28,449 bases of DNA. Origin: Diphasiastrum complanatum (lineage: Eukaryota > Streptophyta > Lycopodiopsida > Lycopodiales > Lycopodiaceae). A program made the translations under genes and the position numbers. This document shows positions 9,780-19,562 of the stretch, in pieces. Within the stretch, counting starts at the first letter, position 1. Every line of letters starts with the position of its first letter. The notes below the pieces were generated by a model. It was not told where the DNA came from. It saw only the letters and a list, made by a program, of their open reading frames with translations, and did no database searches. The stretch is taken from assembly GCA_029204225.1 (NCBI GenBank), contig MU836465.1, positions 1 to 28,449 on the forward strand. Direction: 5' to 3'.

Positions 9780-9990
9780 CATGCGGGGGAGGGTCACCCT
9801 CCAAGGGCATTCCACCAAGGAAAGCCATCCGCCCGAGGGGAGCGCAAAGATTCCATTGTGGGAGGCGCCTTCCTTTTCTTCATGAAAAGGTAAAAAATGC
9901 TATTATGTTAATAGCATGCTTAGTTTTCTTTGTAAGAAATTAATATATTATTGTTGTGTAAGTCATCACTAGAATATTTTGTGAATCTTA

Positions 9991-10215
9991 TTGGGGAAGG
10001 TTAAGTTTGTTGCCCATTTCAAGGCATTGAGTAGGAATTTCTACTTATTCACCGTTGTTGACCAAGATGAAGTAACAATGACATGTGGTCCATACTTTTT
10101 CAGAGGAAAAATTGTTGATGTAATGCTTTATCATGACAATTTTGAAGTTGATTATGAGAAAATTGAGATTGAGGCTAGAAATTTGCTAATTTATCCCCAA
10201 AGTTCAAGTTTCTAA
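9991..10215 (+). pseudogene. DUF4283-like fragment, relic of a LINE-type element
   Basis: About 74 codons encode KVKFVAHFKALSRNFYLF...GPYFFRGKIVDVMLYHDNF. The order of a phenylalanine-rich NFYLF strand, a short charged stretch, GPYFF and a hydrophobic strand followed by xxDNF resembles the plant DUF4283 domain. That domain is common in the ORF1-like protein of plant LINEs and domesticated derivatives. The frame lacks an ATG (it opens at TTG) and stops soon after the domain. No endonuclease or reverse transcriptase follows, so I read it as a decayed fragment. The assignment rests on pattern memory. Confidence 0.45.
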
Positions 10216-12900
10216 AAGGAAATTTAGTGCAAAATTTGGAAGAGTATATTTTTCTTGATGTAAAAGAGTTTCAACAATCTCTACATACAACGACATGTAT
10301 TGTTTAGAGGCTAGATAGAGTGATTGTGGAGGTAATTGAGTTAAAGATAGGAAATCGGTTACATAGTTAGAAGGTAGTTCTCAAAGGTCTTTTGAATCCA
10401 TATCTTCATTGCAAAGGGAGTAGGGATATGATTATAGAGTGTTCTATGGCTCTCAAGAGAGGATGCATGTGATTTGATGATAACATGTTTGATGACAGAA
10501 AGGAGAAACTATAAAACAGATTATTTAATTTATCTATTGAGGCAATTATATGGTATTTTGTATAATAATTAGAAACAATGTATAAATGGTAAAATCAACA
10601 CGATTATATCAAAAACTAGATCGTTCTAATTAAGGTAGGAAGAAACAAATAAGACAAAGTTTTTTGGAAATGTCAGCAAACTACCTAAAATGTCAGTTTT
10701 TGGAAGCGAAATGCAATCACAATATGTTTTGGGAATTTTTTAGGATTAGAATTTTTTTAGAGCTTGAAGATAAAAAAATAGCAATAATGTGAGTTGAAAT
10801 CTCACATAAATATTGAGAAATAAATACAATATTTCTTTTCATAACGAAAAGAGTACATTTTACCAGTTGTTCAAAAGTCATCCAATCAATTTGGGCTCAA
10901 ACAGTTTCAAAATCTCCTATATCACCAGTCTTTTCAAGAGGTCAGGGCTTTATTTATAGATGAACAACAGAGTCTTCATCATTTGTAGTCATTAGGAGAA
11001 ATATGGACTCAAAAATGGGCCCTTTGAGAAGTTTGACTTTAGAGAGAGGCTACGTATAGAGAGATTGGAAACCGGTACCGTGTGATTGCCATTTTTCGAG
11101 TTTTTGGTAATGCCCGTATTTTAACTACTATGGTTAAATCTAGCTCTAACTTCACATTAATTAGTTAAGTGGGCTTGTAATAACAGCCATACATTTTTTT
11201 ATACAATCTAGGCTGTAAACATCCACCAATAATAATAGTACAACATGGTACCCACCACTGCTAATCTGCAAAGATTTCAAAGTGTGTGATTGTCTAGGTG
11301 TTGATCCACTATCGACTGTCGACTTTCATTCTCGATTTATCGGTTCAGCGTGCGCCTCCTATTTAGCCTCACTGCTGATCTGTACACATGCGTGTTGATC
11401 CGATACTAGGACAATGCATGGCCTGCACCAAGCAAACTACACGCCTTCATCCTGTCCCACATCAATGGTTCCTCTTGGTATGCGATTATGTGTCGCCATT
11501 AGTCCAAAATATGTCTATGGAAGTTGAGTATGAATGAGAACGAAGAGAATGAAGAGAATGAGACGTATACCTAAGAATGACAAGAAGTTCCTAAATTACA
11601 TGGATTAGTTAACTACAGTTTACGACTATTGACATCAAATCAACCTCGAGTGTATAAATACGAGCAGCAAAAGAGTATTCGGGCAGTAACTGTGGCCCAA
11701 TTACAATCGTTTGTTTTGCCCCCGGCGAGATTTTTGAAAATCACCAAAATTTGGCTAAGAAAAATTTTCGTCTCGCCACCACTGTTACCCTTCGTCATAG
11801 ATGGACACCATTGATTGGGCCACTTAAGCGTTGAAAGCGTGCGAAGTAAAAAAAAAAACATCTTGACAAAGGGCCCATTTTGAGTTCTAATATCCCCTAC
11901 TATCTACCTACTTTACCTCATTTATTAAGAAAAACTGAAAGCAATTTAATTCACATCTTAATATATTCTATGACTTTGTTAAATATTTCTACAGCAGCAC
12001 CATGTCTGCCTTTTTGTACAATATATGCACTAGTGGTAGCCTTGCCATTAAAAAGATCTAATACCCATCAACGAGGTGTGAAAAAATTCTATTAAATTAT
12101 TGATTAATTGTTTTTTGACATGGATAACCACTCATAAAATTTTTTATCTTTTTGATCACAGTTGGATAGTTGAATGGATGCCAAAATTGTTTGGCCTACC
12201 ATGTTGTAATATAGCATTGAGCACTTGCAGTCAAGGGAATAATAGCCTATGGCTATATAGGTCTCCACTTCTTTGTAGAGCCTCGCTCCTCCAGCATTAA
12301 ATACATTTTATTTGCACTTGCAAACAAAAAAAGTCACATAAAAAATTTGACTTAAAAATGTGAATCTAAAGTTTAAAATATAAAATAAAGTTTTATGCAG
12401 CACATGAAACATTAACATAAATAACAAAAAAACTCATTTACGAACTTACCACAACATTCTCAATGCCAACGTTGCAAACTTCCAGTAAATTTTTCTGTAC
12501 ACTTGAAAATTGCCAACTCGAATAAAAAATAATAATTTTCTAGATTAGAGAAGTTGTGCATTTATCAAATTGCTACAAAACTAGTTGAAGCTCTGTGTAT
12601 TTGAATAAAGACTCATAGTTAGAAAACCATTCATTTGAAGCCCATAAGGAATGCCAACAACACAAAGTTTATAAGGTCTTCTTCTTAAAAATCTTGACAA
12701 TTCTTTACAATCTCTCTCATCTATGGTATGAAACAATGGTTTATTTTAAACATTCTTACGGATGCAGGTCTTTATTGGATCCTCTTATACCACTGTTTCA
12801 CCACAGACAAGTGTTTACCAATTTCTTTTCTCTGCTTTGGCTTTAAAAATACGTCTTCTGAATTGTTCAAGCAAAACATTGTTCTTTTTTATCCTCGGCG
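10216..12900. other. AT-rich DNA without recognisable genes
   Basis: No credible coding region is seen. TATAAATA at 11653-11660 (+ strand) and the same word on the - strand at 10951-10958 each resemble a plant TATA box and could be remnants of retroelement promoters. No matching LTR ends or primer sites were found around them. The short frames near 11629-12300 are unrelated to any family I know. Confidence 0.4.
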
Positions 12901-12918
12901 CTCTAAAAGCAAATAAAA

Positions 12919-13007
12919 AACTATGCTTAACATAGTTAAAAAAATGAATTATTAAAAATCTTAATGCACATGTATAAGATTTAGGAGATTCTATGCTCAG
13001 CATAGAA
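12919..13007. repeat. Two palindromes of the CTATGCT/AGCATAG type
   Basis: AACTATG...CATAGTT (12919-12937, 5-nt loop) and TTCTATGCT-C-AGCATAGAA (12989-13007, one central base) are each perfect. The second has the same core as the palindromes at 14090 and 14131. They appear to be outlying members of that repeat family. Confidence 0.7.
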
Positions 13008-14052
13008 AGAAAAAACTTACCATGTCTCAAAATAAAATAAGAAATTATAGAGCCTCTGGCATTCCTCAAAATCCTTGCAATCTACTCCAATTATGAAAGC
13101 CTCTTGAATCTTCATAAATAGTTTATGCTTGAAATGCGAAATTTATTATTTTATGAGATAAATTTCAAAATTTGAAACTTTCTTAATCAATTAAAATGTA
13201 ATTTTGCGAATATATTAAAACTTACCTATCTTTAAAATTCCTTGCCCATCTCAAACAATGGAGAGTTGTCCACCTGCTACTCTTAAAAAAACAATAACAA
13301 TAACTCGGTTGAATTAATTCCTTGCATGTTCTTCCATTCTAAAATACCTATATCGACAGCAAAATGGGCTCTAAGGTTTGGAAAGCTAAGCTTGACATTT
13401 TTGTTTTTTTTTTTATTATTAATTTTTGTGCAGAATGACCTTTTATTTTGAACTCTTTTTATTTACCAAAACTTTTGTCTACAAGAGACCAAACCTAAAA
13501 TATAAAAAAATTGTAATGAGAAAAGCTTTGAAATATTTGGCATTTAAAATTTTGAAAAGAGAAATAAACTTTGTTAAGTAAGAAAAAAATATTCACCTTA
13601 CCATTTCAAAATGCAAGCTATAATAAGTTATCATATTCAATGGGGCTCTGTGCTGGATTTTTAGCATCAAATGATAGGCCGATCTCCTGAGCACATTAAT
13701 CTTTCAACTCCAGTTGTTTGATTTTCCCAACCTTTGAGCATTTGATATGGTCTTTGTAGAAATATCATGTTCGTTGAGTTACTGTCATTTTCATTTTGTT
13801 GTCTTGGTAAAACTTGTGGTCCCAGGATAACAGCTTCACTTCTTCCATGGTCAAACCAACAAAAGCAATGGCGCCAACACTATGAAATGCAGGTATGTGA
13901 GGATATTCTAGAGCAAGCTCTTTTTGAGCTTTTAGACTATGAATACCTCCAAGAACAAAAAAATGATATAAATCTAACATCTAAAATTGAAATTTTTTTC
14001 TACAAAGTCACATTCATTAGGGCTATCAAAACCTACGAAGCTTCTTATGCTA
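13008..14052. other. AT-rich DNA without recognisable genes
   Basis: Short frames occur on both strands, the longest about 111 codons at 13767-14102 (+), overlapped by one on the - strand. None shows a domain or splice support, and the + frame runs into the palindrome array. I see no transposase. Confidence 0.4.
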
Positions 14053-14290
14053 TTTTGTGCATAGCAAAAGAATGGATGACAAACATTCCTTTGCTATGCT
14101 AAGCATAGCAAAAGAACGGATGACAATGACTTTGCTATACTGAGCATAGCAAAAAAAAGCTTTACCATCCATTTATTTTTCTATGTTGATGTGGCAAAAG
14201 GATCTCTTGTGATGTAAACCATAGCAATAAAAATTTTTGCTATCCCCAACATAACGAAAGAACTTTGTGTTGTTATGTTGGTCATAACAA
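14053..14290. repeat. Degenerate ~41-bp tandem array, each unit centred on a palindrome
   Basis: The units at 14090 and 14131 have arms TTTGCTATGCT/AGCATAGCAAA and TTTGCTATACT/AGCATAGCAAA around one central base. In the first unit the palindrome is followed by AAGAACGGATGACAA. A partial unit precedes it (GCATAGCAAAAGAATGG, from about 14060). More decayed units follow, ending with TTGTTATG...CATAACAA at 14270-14290. Subterminal repeats of plant CACTA (En/Spm) transposons can look like this, but no CACTA terminus was found. Confidence 0.8.
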
Positions 14291-14553
14291 ACTATTCAAT
14301 TATGATTCAAATTTGAAAATAAAAATGTTATGGGATATCACTGTTTGGGATCAAGTCTCCTCAACGCTATGTTGAATGCAATGGAAATGATGGTCGGTGA
14401 ATGCTTGATCGCTCTGGTCACTAATCATATGTCAATGTGAGTGAGGTGGGTCGATTTTTTATTCTTGTTCAAATATAGTTTCTTGAGGGTCACAAAATCA
14501 ATTTGTAGACTCATTTCACATGTGCTTAGTCTTTGTACAAGTACTTTCCCATC

Positions 14554-15192
14554 ATGGCATCAATAGGAGCTTACTTATGGGAGGCAAGTGAAAGATTGAA
14601 TTCATCCAACTATTCCATATGGAAAATGAGAATGAAATCCATATTGGTTTTGCAAGATCTTATTGACATAGTGAGTGAAATTGAGGAGGAGCCTCAAAAT
14701 CGACAAGAATCATCAAGATTTAAGAAGAGGTCAAGGATGGCCATACACTGCATCAAGATGAATGTATCTAATAAAAAAATTGGAGCTCAACCAAGGAGTC
14801 TTGGAATATTTTGAAATCTATCTATGAATCCAAAGATACTTGAAGGATTCTCACTTTGAAAGATTAATCCTCCAAATGTCAAAGTAATGCAGAGAATGCC
14901 CAAAGCTATGTGTTGAGGGCGAAGGATTACAATAGAGAGCTTGCATGCATAGGAGATGCTATGAAATGAAAGGAGCTTTTCCAAATAGTGTTGAATGGTC
15001 TATTGAGGTTTTCTCTACCTTGTCCACTCTTATGTCATTCAAGAGAAGCTTCCATCCATGGAGAGCCTAGAAGGGGTCTTGGTGGCTAAGAGAGTAGGCA
15101 AGAGCACAAGCTAGCAAGGATTCATGAGCAAAGAAGAAGAAGGCACTCATCACTCAAGGCAAAGACAAAGGCACAATCCAAGGAGGACAAAC
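14554..15192 (+). pseudogene. Ty1/copia gag fragment (element A)
   Basis: From the ATG at 14554 the product begins MASIGAYLWEASERLNSSNYSIWKMRMKS in outline, matching the N-terminal gag motif of plant copia elements (a conserved N-Y/F-x-x-W followed by basic-M). Continuing homology is spread over other frames: a LKSIYESKDT-like stretch just after the stop at 14814, and a Lys/Gln-rich tail near 15120-15180. Several stops and frameshifts make it non-functional. It ends abruptly where an LTR (element A2) begins at 15193, suggesting that A2 inserted into A. No LTR or primer site for A was found upstream. Confidence 0.75.
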
Positions 15193-15531
15193 TGTTAGAA
15201 TAAGTAAGCCCGAGTTTCTTTTACAATTCATGAGTTTCCATGTTTAGCAGTGATTCGAGCTTTTTACTGTTTTTGTAATAGTGTGCATGAGTGCTAGCTT
15301 AACGGCACGCGTAGTGTAAGTTGGGACACGTGTCCCGTAACGGGGACCAAACTGCCATGCAACGGTACCCCACAAGAAATAAATTGTGTATATGTATTTT
15401 TCAGTTTCCTTTGTAAATACAATTCAGACATGTTCTCTTGGGTTGGTGTGTGATCTCTCTTTATTGCTTATCTGATTGATGTTAGTTTGCTTGCAAATTA
15501 GCTAACTATACTGCCAGTAAGATTCGTGACC
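15193..15531 (+). mobile_element. 5' LTR of a + strand copia element (A2)
   Basis: It begins TGTTAGAATAAG and is followed directly by a tRNA-Met primer site at 15532, so this is a 5' LTR of about 339 bp. The exact 3' edge is uncertain because no clean terminal CA abuts the primer site. The LTR carries a perfect 14-bp palindrome, GGGACACGTGTCCC (15323-15336), and then CCCG-TAA-CGGG. Its middle third resembles the LTR of the - strand element B in motif order (GGGACACG.GTCC, AAATACA), but the two are clearly diverged, so they are not the pair of LTRs of one insertion. Confidence 0.8.
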
Positions 15532-15544
15532 TGGTATCAGAGCC
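15532..15544 (+). other. Primer binding site, initiator Met-tRNA type
   Basis: TGGTATCAGAGCC is the standard plant copia primer site, complementary to the 3' end of initiator methionine tRNA. It fixes the orientation of A2 as +. Confidence 0.95.
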
Positions 15545-16306
15545 TGGAAGTGGAGTAGTTCGGGGTTAGCTGGAAGTCAAATTTTGGAAAATTCGAAGAA
15601 CCGTTACGGTTAGTCAAGCGAGCAATCGTTTGCATGTGCAAAAGAATTCAAGCTTCAACATAAAGCTTTTGGCTTAATCTGAGAGAAAAATAAAAAATTG
15701 TCAATTTTTGAGCCTGCTTTGGCATTTGTGCTCAGTCTGCACTCATTTGGATGCCATTTTCAGAGTGGTTTGAAGCAAAGGGCAGCAAGTAGTAGGGCAA
15801 CCTCATAGCGTACTATTTGGTCAGCCAAAAATCTAGAAAACAGCTTTTTGAGGTTTTTTAAAGCCCAAGAAACCCCAATCTAGGGTTTGTATGCTCAAAA
15901 CCGTGGATCTTTCTCCACATAGAGAATTGTTTAGTGATGTGAATGCATGGAGAGGGGCGTCCTAGCACAATATAGAATTTGGTAAAGAGCCATGAGGAGC
16001 CGCGGACAACAGAGGGAGCTGTATCAGTTCTTTGGAGAGCGCTGCCATAGCCAAGGAGCTTGAAATCTCCAAAAGAGGAGGAGGGAGCTCGTAGATAGCT
16101 CGCGCGCATGTGGACTTGGCCTATCACGTTGTATATGGAAGGGTCTAGCGGCCAGGGGAGCATGGATCAGTGCTGAAATCGCTTGCAGGCCATTGGATCA
16201 TAGGTTTAGAAGATGGACGGCTGAGATTGACTTCTCAAAGAGTAGCATGGGCTGTAGGATCTTTTCTAATGGTGAAGATTGGCTTGAAGGGTGCCCTGAA
16301 AAAGCC
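15545..16306 (+). mobile_element. Untranslated leader of element A2, ending at an inverted junction
   Basis: This is non-coding sequence after the primer site. Blocks such as AATTGTCAATTTTTGAGCC, CCATTGGAT and GACGGCTGAGATTG have counterparts in the leader of element B on the other strand, so A2 and B belong to the same family. The expected gag does not follow. At about 16307 the sequence switches to the - strand integrase of B. The - strand frame at 15858-16163 is a shadow. Confidence 0.7.
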
Positions 16307-17389
16307 TTAACAAATTGAAGGGCTTTTTACACTTCTATCAAATGCATCTGATTTCTTCTTCAAGAAGTAGATCCACGTCTTACGTGACATATCATCAATA
16401 AAGGTCATGAAATAGAAGGCTTTACCTAAGGACATGGTCCTCATAGGCCCGCATAAATCTGTGTGGATTAAATCCAGGACGTTCTTTGCTCTTGCAACAC
16501 CCCCTTTATTGAACTTCTCTCGATGCTGCTTCCCATATACACAGGATTCGCACATCGATTTCAAGTGATCTTCTATGGTAGGCAATCCTGTTACCATCTC
16601 CAATTTTCTCATCAAACTGAGGCTTCCCAAGTTCAAGTGACCAAGCCTTTTATGCCACAACTCAGTTTGCGATGGAATGGACGATACAAGTCCATGTTGC
16701 CCCTTAATTGTAGCATTAAATCTGTACAATTTTGTATTGGGCTCTCTTACTCCATCCGCAATAACTTTGAACTTTTGGTTCACATCCTTCACAAAGCAAC
16801 GATCATGGGCGAATTCTACTTTCAACTTTTGATCAGTAATGACTCCAACAGAAAGTAGATTTTTCTTCAAATCTGGTACGTAAAGTACCTCCCTGATCAT
16901 CCTGCTTTTTCCATCAAGTAGTTGGATTGAAACGGTGCCTATCCCCTTGATCTTGCACACCTCACCATTTGCTTGTGAAACAAATGTTCCATTATCCAAC
17001 ACCTTCAAACTACTGAACCAATTCTTGTTACCTGTCATGTGTCTTGTGGCTCTTGAGTCAATATACCATGCTTGATCATCTTGATTAGATAACAATGCAG
17101 ATATGAAGATACTAGAGTCTTCAATCTCACCCTCATCGACAAGGTTACCTACTTGTTTTGGTTTCCCCTTGCCTTGTTTCGCCAGGAATTTGCGACATTC
17201 ACTCTTCCAATGGCCCTTTTTACCACAATGGAAGCACTTGCCTTTCTTCTTAGTTTTACTGGAAGATCCCTCGTCCTCCTGAGACTTGGCAAATTGCTGC
17301 TTAGACTTCTTCTTGCCCTTGCCCTTGCCTTGTTTTTGGCATGTCGCAAGTGCCTGATCGTCAATGTTTTGACATCTAACTTTCACCAT
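16307..17389 (-). pseudogene. Copia gag C-terminus, protease and partial integrase (element B)
   Basis: This 360-residue frame encodes, in order: a Lys-rich linker; a CCHC zinc knuckle CFHCGKKGHWKSEC (residues 52-65); the aspartic protease site at 111-113, reading DSR where the family has DSG; the integrase HHCC finger (H246, H251, C280, C283); and the start of the integrase core with its first catalytic Asp (D311 in HTDLCGP). Homology ends near KKKSDAFD, about residue 351. The remaining residues run through the inverted junction to a TAA. The second Asp, the Glu, reverse transcriptase and RNase H are missing, so the element cannot move by itself. Confidence 0.9.
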
Positions 17390-17966
17390 TTCTCTACGTT
17401 GCTCTTCCTACATCAAGATTCATGTGAGCTCGTCAAAGGTTGGCAATCTTTCTCTTGATGCTATTCCGCTCACAAACATCTGATAGGGTTCTGCAATGCC
17501 GCACAATGCATTGTGCACCAAGCTCCACATCACGTATGCGCTCACCAATAGAATGCAATTCATCTCTCATTGTCTTGATTCTGGTCATGTACGTCTGAAT
17601 GTGCTCTCCTTGCTCCATGTGGGCACTATTCAACTTTGACTTCAGAAACATGATTCTTGATGGATTTGACATCTCGAACTGCTCCTTTAGCACATCCCAT
17701 GCCTATCTGGGTGTAACAACATCACAAATGTGGGTAATGATGTGATCCTTCACTGACAAGTTAATGAAGGTCAAAGCTTTCCTCATCTTTTTGTCGAACA
17801 CTTTGATATCTGCTTCATTTGGCGGCCTTCTCTCATCACCTGTGACGACTTCCCACATGTCTTTCTCCATCAGTATGTTTTTCATTTTGAATTTCCACAC
17901 TGCATAGTTAGAAATCCCTTCCAATTTGCTACTTTCACTCAAAATGGACTCTCCCATGTTTGCCAT
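17390..17966 (-). pseudogene. Copia gag, N-terminal part (element B)
   Basis: The ATG at 17966 starts MANMGESILSESSKLEG followed by NYAVWKFKMKN, the copia gag signature. The frame is cut by TAG at 17703-17705 where CAG (Gln) is expected (R-stop-AWD). It continues as LKEQFEMSNPSRIMFLKSKL to about 17520, where a frameshift occurs. Before the downstream frame opens there are two more stops, TGA at 17420-17422 in a Trp-like position and TAG at 17408-17410 in a Gln-like position. All three stops are explained by C-to-T or G-to-A transitions. Apart from these it is a normal-length gag. Confidence 0.85.
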
Positions 17967-19275
17967 CGCAAAACTGCTTGAAACTTCTGCTGTAGGCTAA
18001 AAATAGTATGTCAAGGCCAATAGTGATGTCAGAAGTTGAAAATAATGACCTGCAACTTTTCCCTTGCCAGGACACTCGCCGCTTTTCCACCAATTTGAAA
18101 GCCAAATCGGCGTCGCCTTCCGAAATGCACTCAGTCGTCAACTCCCAACAACGTGCCCAATGGAATGGTGAAATCACTTCTGGCATATTCCGAACACTTT
18201 CTCCACTGCAATCACTCTATTTTGCTATACCGTACTTGCAGGTACAGTTTGGGTGCCCTTCGTTTGGAGGTTATAGCCTTTCGTTTGGGTCAAAACAGGC
18301 AAAGGACCCAAAAATAGGGACTTTTCTAGTTTTTGAACTGTTTCTTCACCTTGAAGAAATTTCACTCTTCACTTGTGAAGGGACCCAACTCCAATTTCAG
18401 TATGAAATTTTTTAATGATGTTGAAGGCTAAAATGCACTTCACTTCTTCAAGGCCCTCTTCAACAACCCTTCAGACTCCATCCAATGGTTGAATCTGATC
18501 CAACTGTGGATATCCCTTCTGGGTAGCACAATCTGAGCCGTCGATATTGTAACTCCTCTATCCAATGGATCTGAGCACTTCTGTGCACCAATGGAGAGTC
18601 TTGTAGACATTGTCCACTTCGAAACGCTATGCTCTCACCTTGGTTCCACGTGCGAACAGTCCGCGACCTCCTGGTCTGCGGTCGCGCCTCCTCACACTCA
18701 TTTTTGTTTGATCTAACTCGCCTGTGGATCAATTTGAGAACAATCTGAGGCCTGGAGCATGGTTGCCCTACTGATTTCAAGTCTGTAGAGTGTTCACTCA
18801 ATAAATTCCGTGGAGAAACGGTGATTTTAGCTCAACTTGACAAAGTGGCTTTTTTCACCTTTTACCGCAAATCTGCTAGGTTAACAGTCTAGAGACAAAT
18901 CTCTGACATAAACCTCAGAATCTCTCCATGGCTGGTTGACAATGTGATTAGCTTCCTTCCTGTCCTTACGGCATCCAAAGCGGTGCACAAACAGCGAAGA
19001 AATCACCAGTTATGTATAAAAACCATAACCCCAAACCCGGTTTCAATTTTCAGCTGGCTTCAAAATTGTCAATTTTTCACCAAATTTTTCCTTGTCTGAT
19101 GTTGTGCACAGGCTAATAATCCCTCTGCTGAGATTAGCAAGCCTCTATAAACTAGAAACCATGCACCAATGCTTCTCTTTCTGTCTTCAACCCGCCGTAA
19201 ACGTTGAACTCTCAGAAGACAGTTCTCCTGAAGCTCTCTTCAACGACGATGCTGTACTGTGTACACTCCTTGTAC
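17967..19275 (-). mobile_element. Long untranslated leader of element B
   Basis: About 1.3 kb separates the primer site from the gag ATG. It has no sustained coding frame in the element's orientation. A perfect GC-rich hairpin (CGCGACC at 18662-18668 with GGTCGCG at 18680-18686) lies within it. Long structured leaders occur in retroelements and may serve packaging or dimerisation, but that role is not shown here. Confidence 0.65.
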
Positions 19276-19288
19276 GGCTCTGATACCA
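19276..19288 (-). other. Primer binding site of element B
   Basis: GGCTCTGATACCA on the + strand is the exact reverse complement of the Met-tRNA primer site TGGTATCAGAGCC. It fixes B in - orientation, facing A2 head-to-head. Confidence 0.95.
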
Positions 19289-19562
19289 ACTTAGAATTTG
19301 CTTTGTACAGGAACACAGATCATGCTACACAGTAACACAGACAGAAAACACTCTCCACAGCAAGCTCACATAGCAACTGTATTTCTCAAAATGAAATTAC
19401 ACTGTACATATAGTTGTTCACTCAGGCAACCCATGCATGACCCAGGTTGCCGTTGGCAGGACGCGTGTCCCGTCGACTTGCCTTGTGACGAGGCCAACTG
19501 ATCCTTATCCACTGATAGGACCCACAATACAGTAACACAGTGATTCTACTTTAATTCTAACT
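19289..19562 (-). mobile_element. 5' LTR of element B
   Basis: This segment of about 274 bp lies between the primer site and the gypsy LTR. Its ends are inverted copies (TTAGAATT near 19291, AATTCTAA at 19553-19560), matching a TGTTAGAATT...AATTCTAACA terminus in which the outermost two bases have decayed on both sides. On the element strand it has CGGGACACGCGTCC, a version of the palindrome in the A2 LTR with CACGTG changed to CACGCG. Confidence 0.75.

Noticed and set aside
11629-12300. Several + and - frames of 60-73 codons near a TATAAATA
   Set aside because: No homology, no splice logic, and no LTR or primer site that would explain the TATA-like word as a retroelement promoter.
14053-14290. 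Regular repeats that could suggest a CRISPR array
   Set aside because: The units are contiguous and degenerate with no unique spacers, and this is plant nuclear DNA.
12900-14330. Complete CACTA (En/Spm) transposon
   Set aside because: The palindromic repeats recall CACTA subterminal repeats, but I found neither a CACTA terminus on either side nor a transposase frame.
16523-17458. + strand frames opposite the gag-pol of element B
   Set aside because: They are antisense to a well-supported zinc knuckle, protease and integrase. The basic linker read backward gives hydrophobic text.
15193-19562. A single LTR element with inverted LTRs from autointegration
   Set aside because: Autointegration would give LTRs of near-identical sequence, but the LTRs of A2 and B are clearly diverged, so two different insertions or template molecules are needed.
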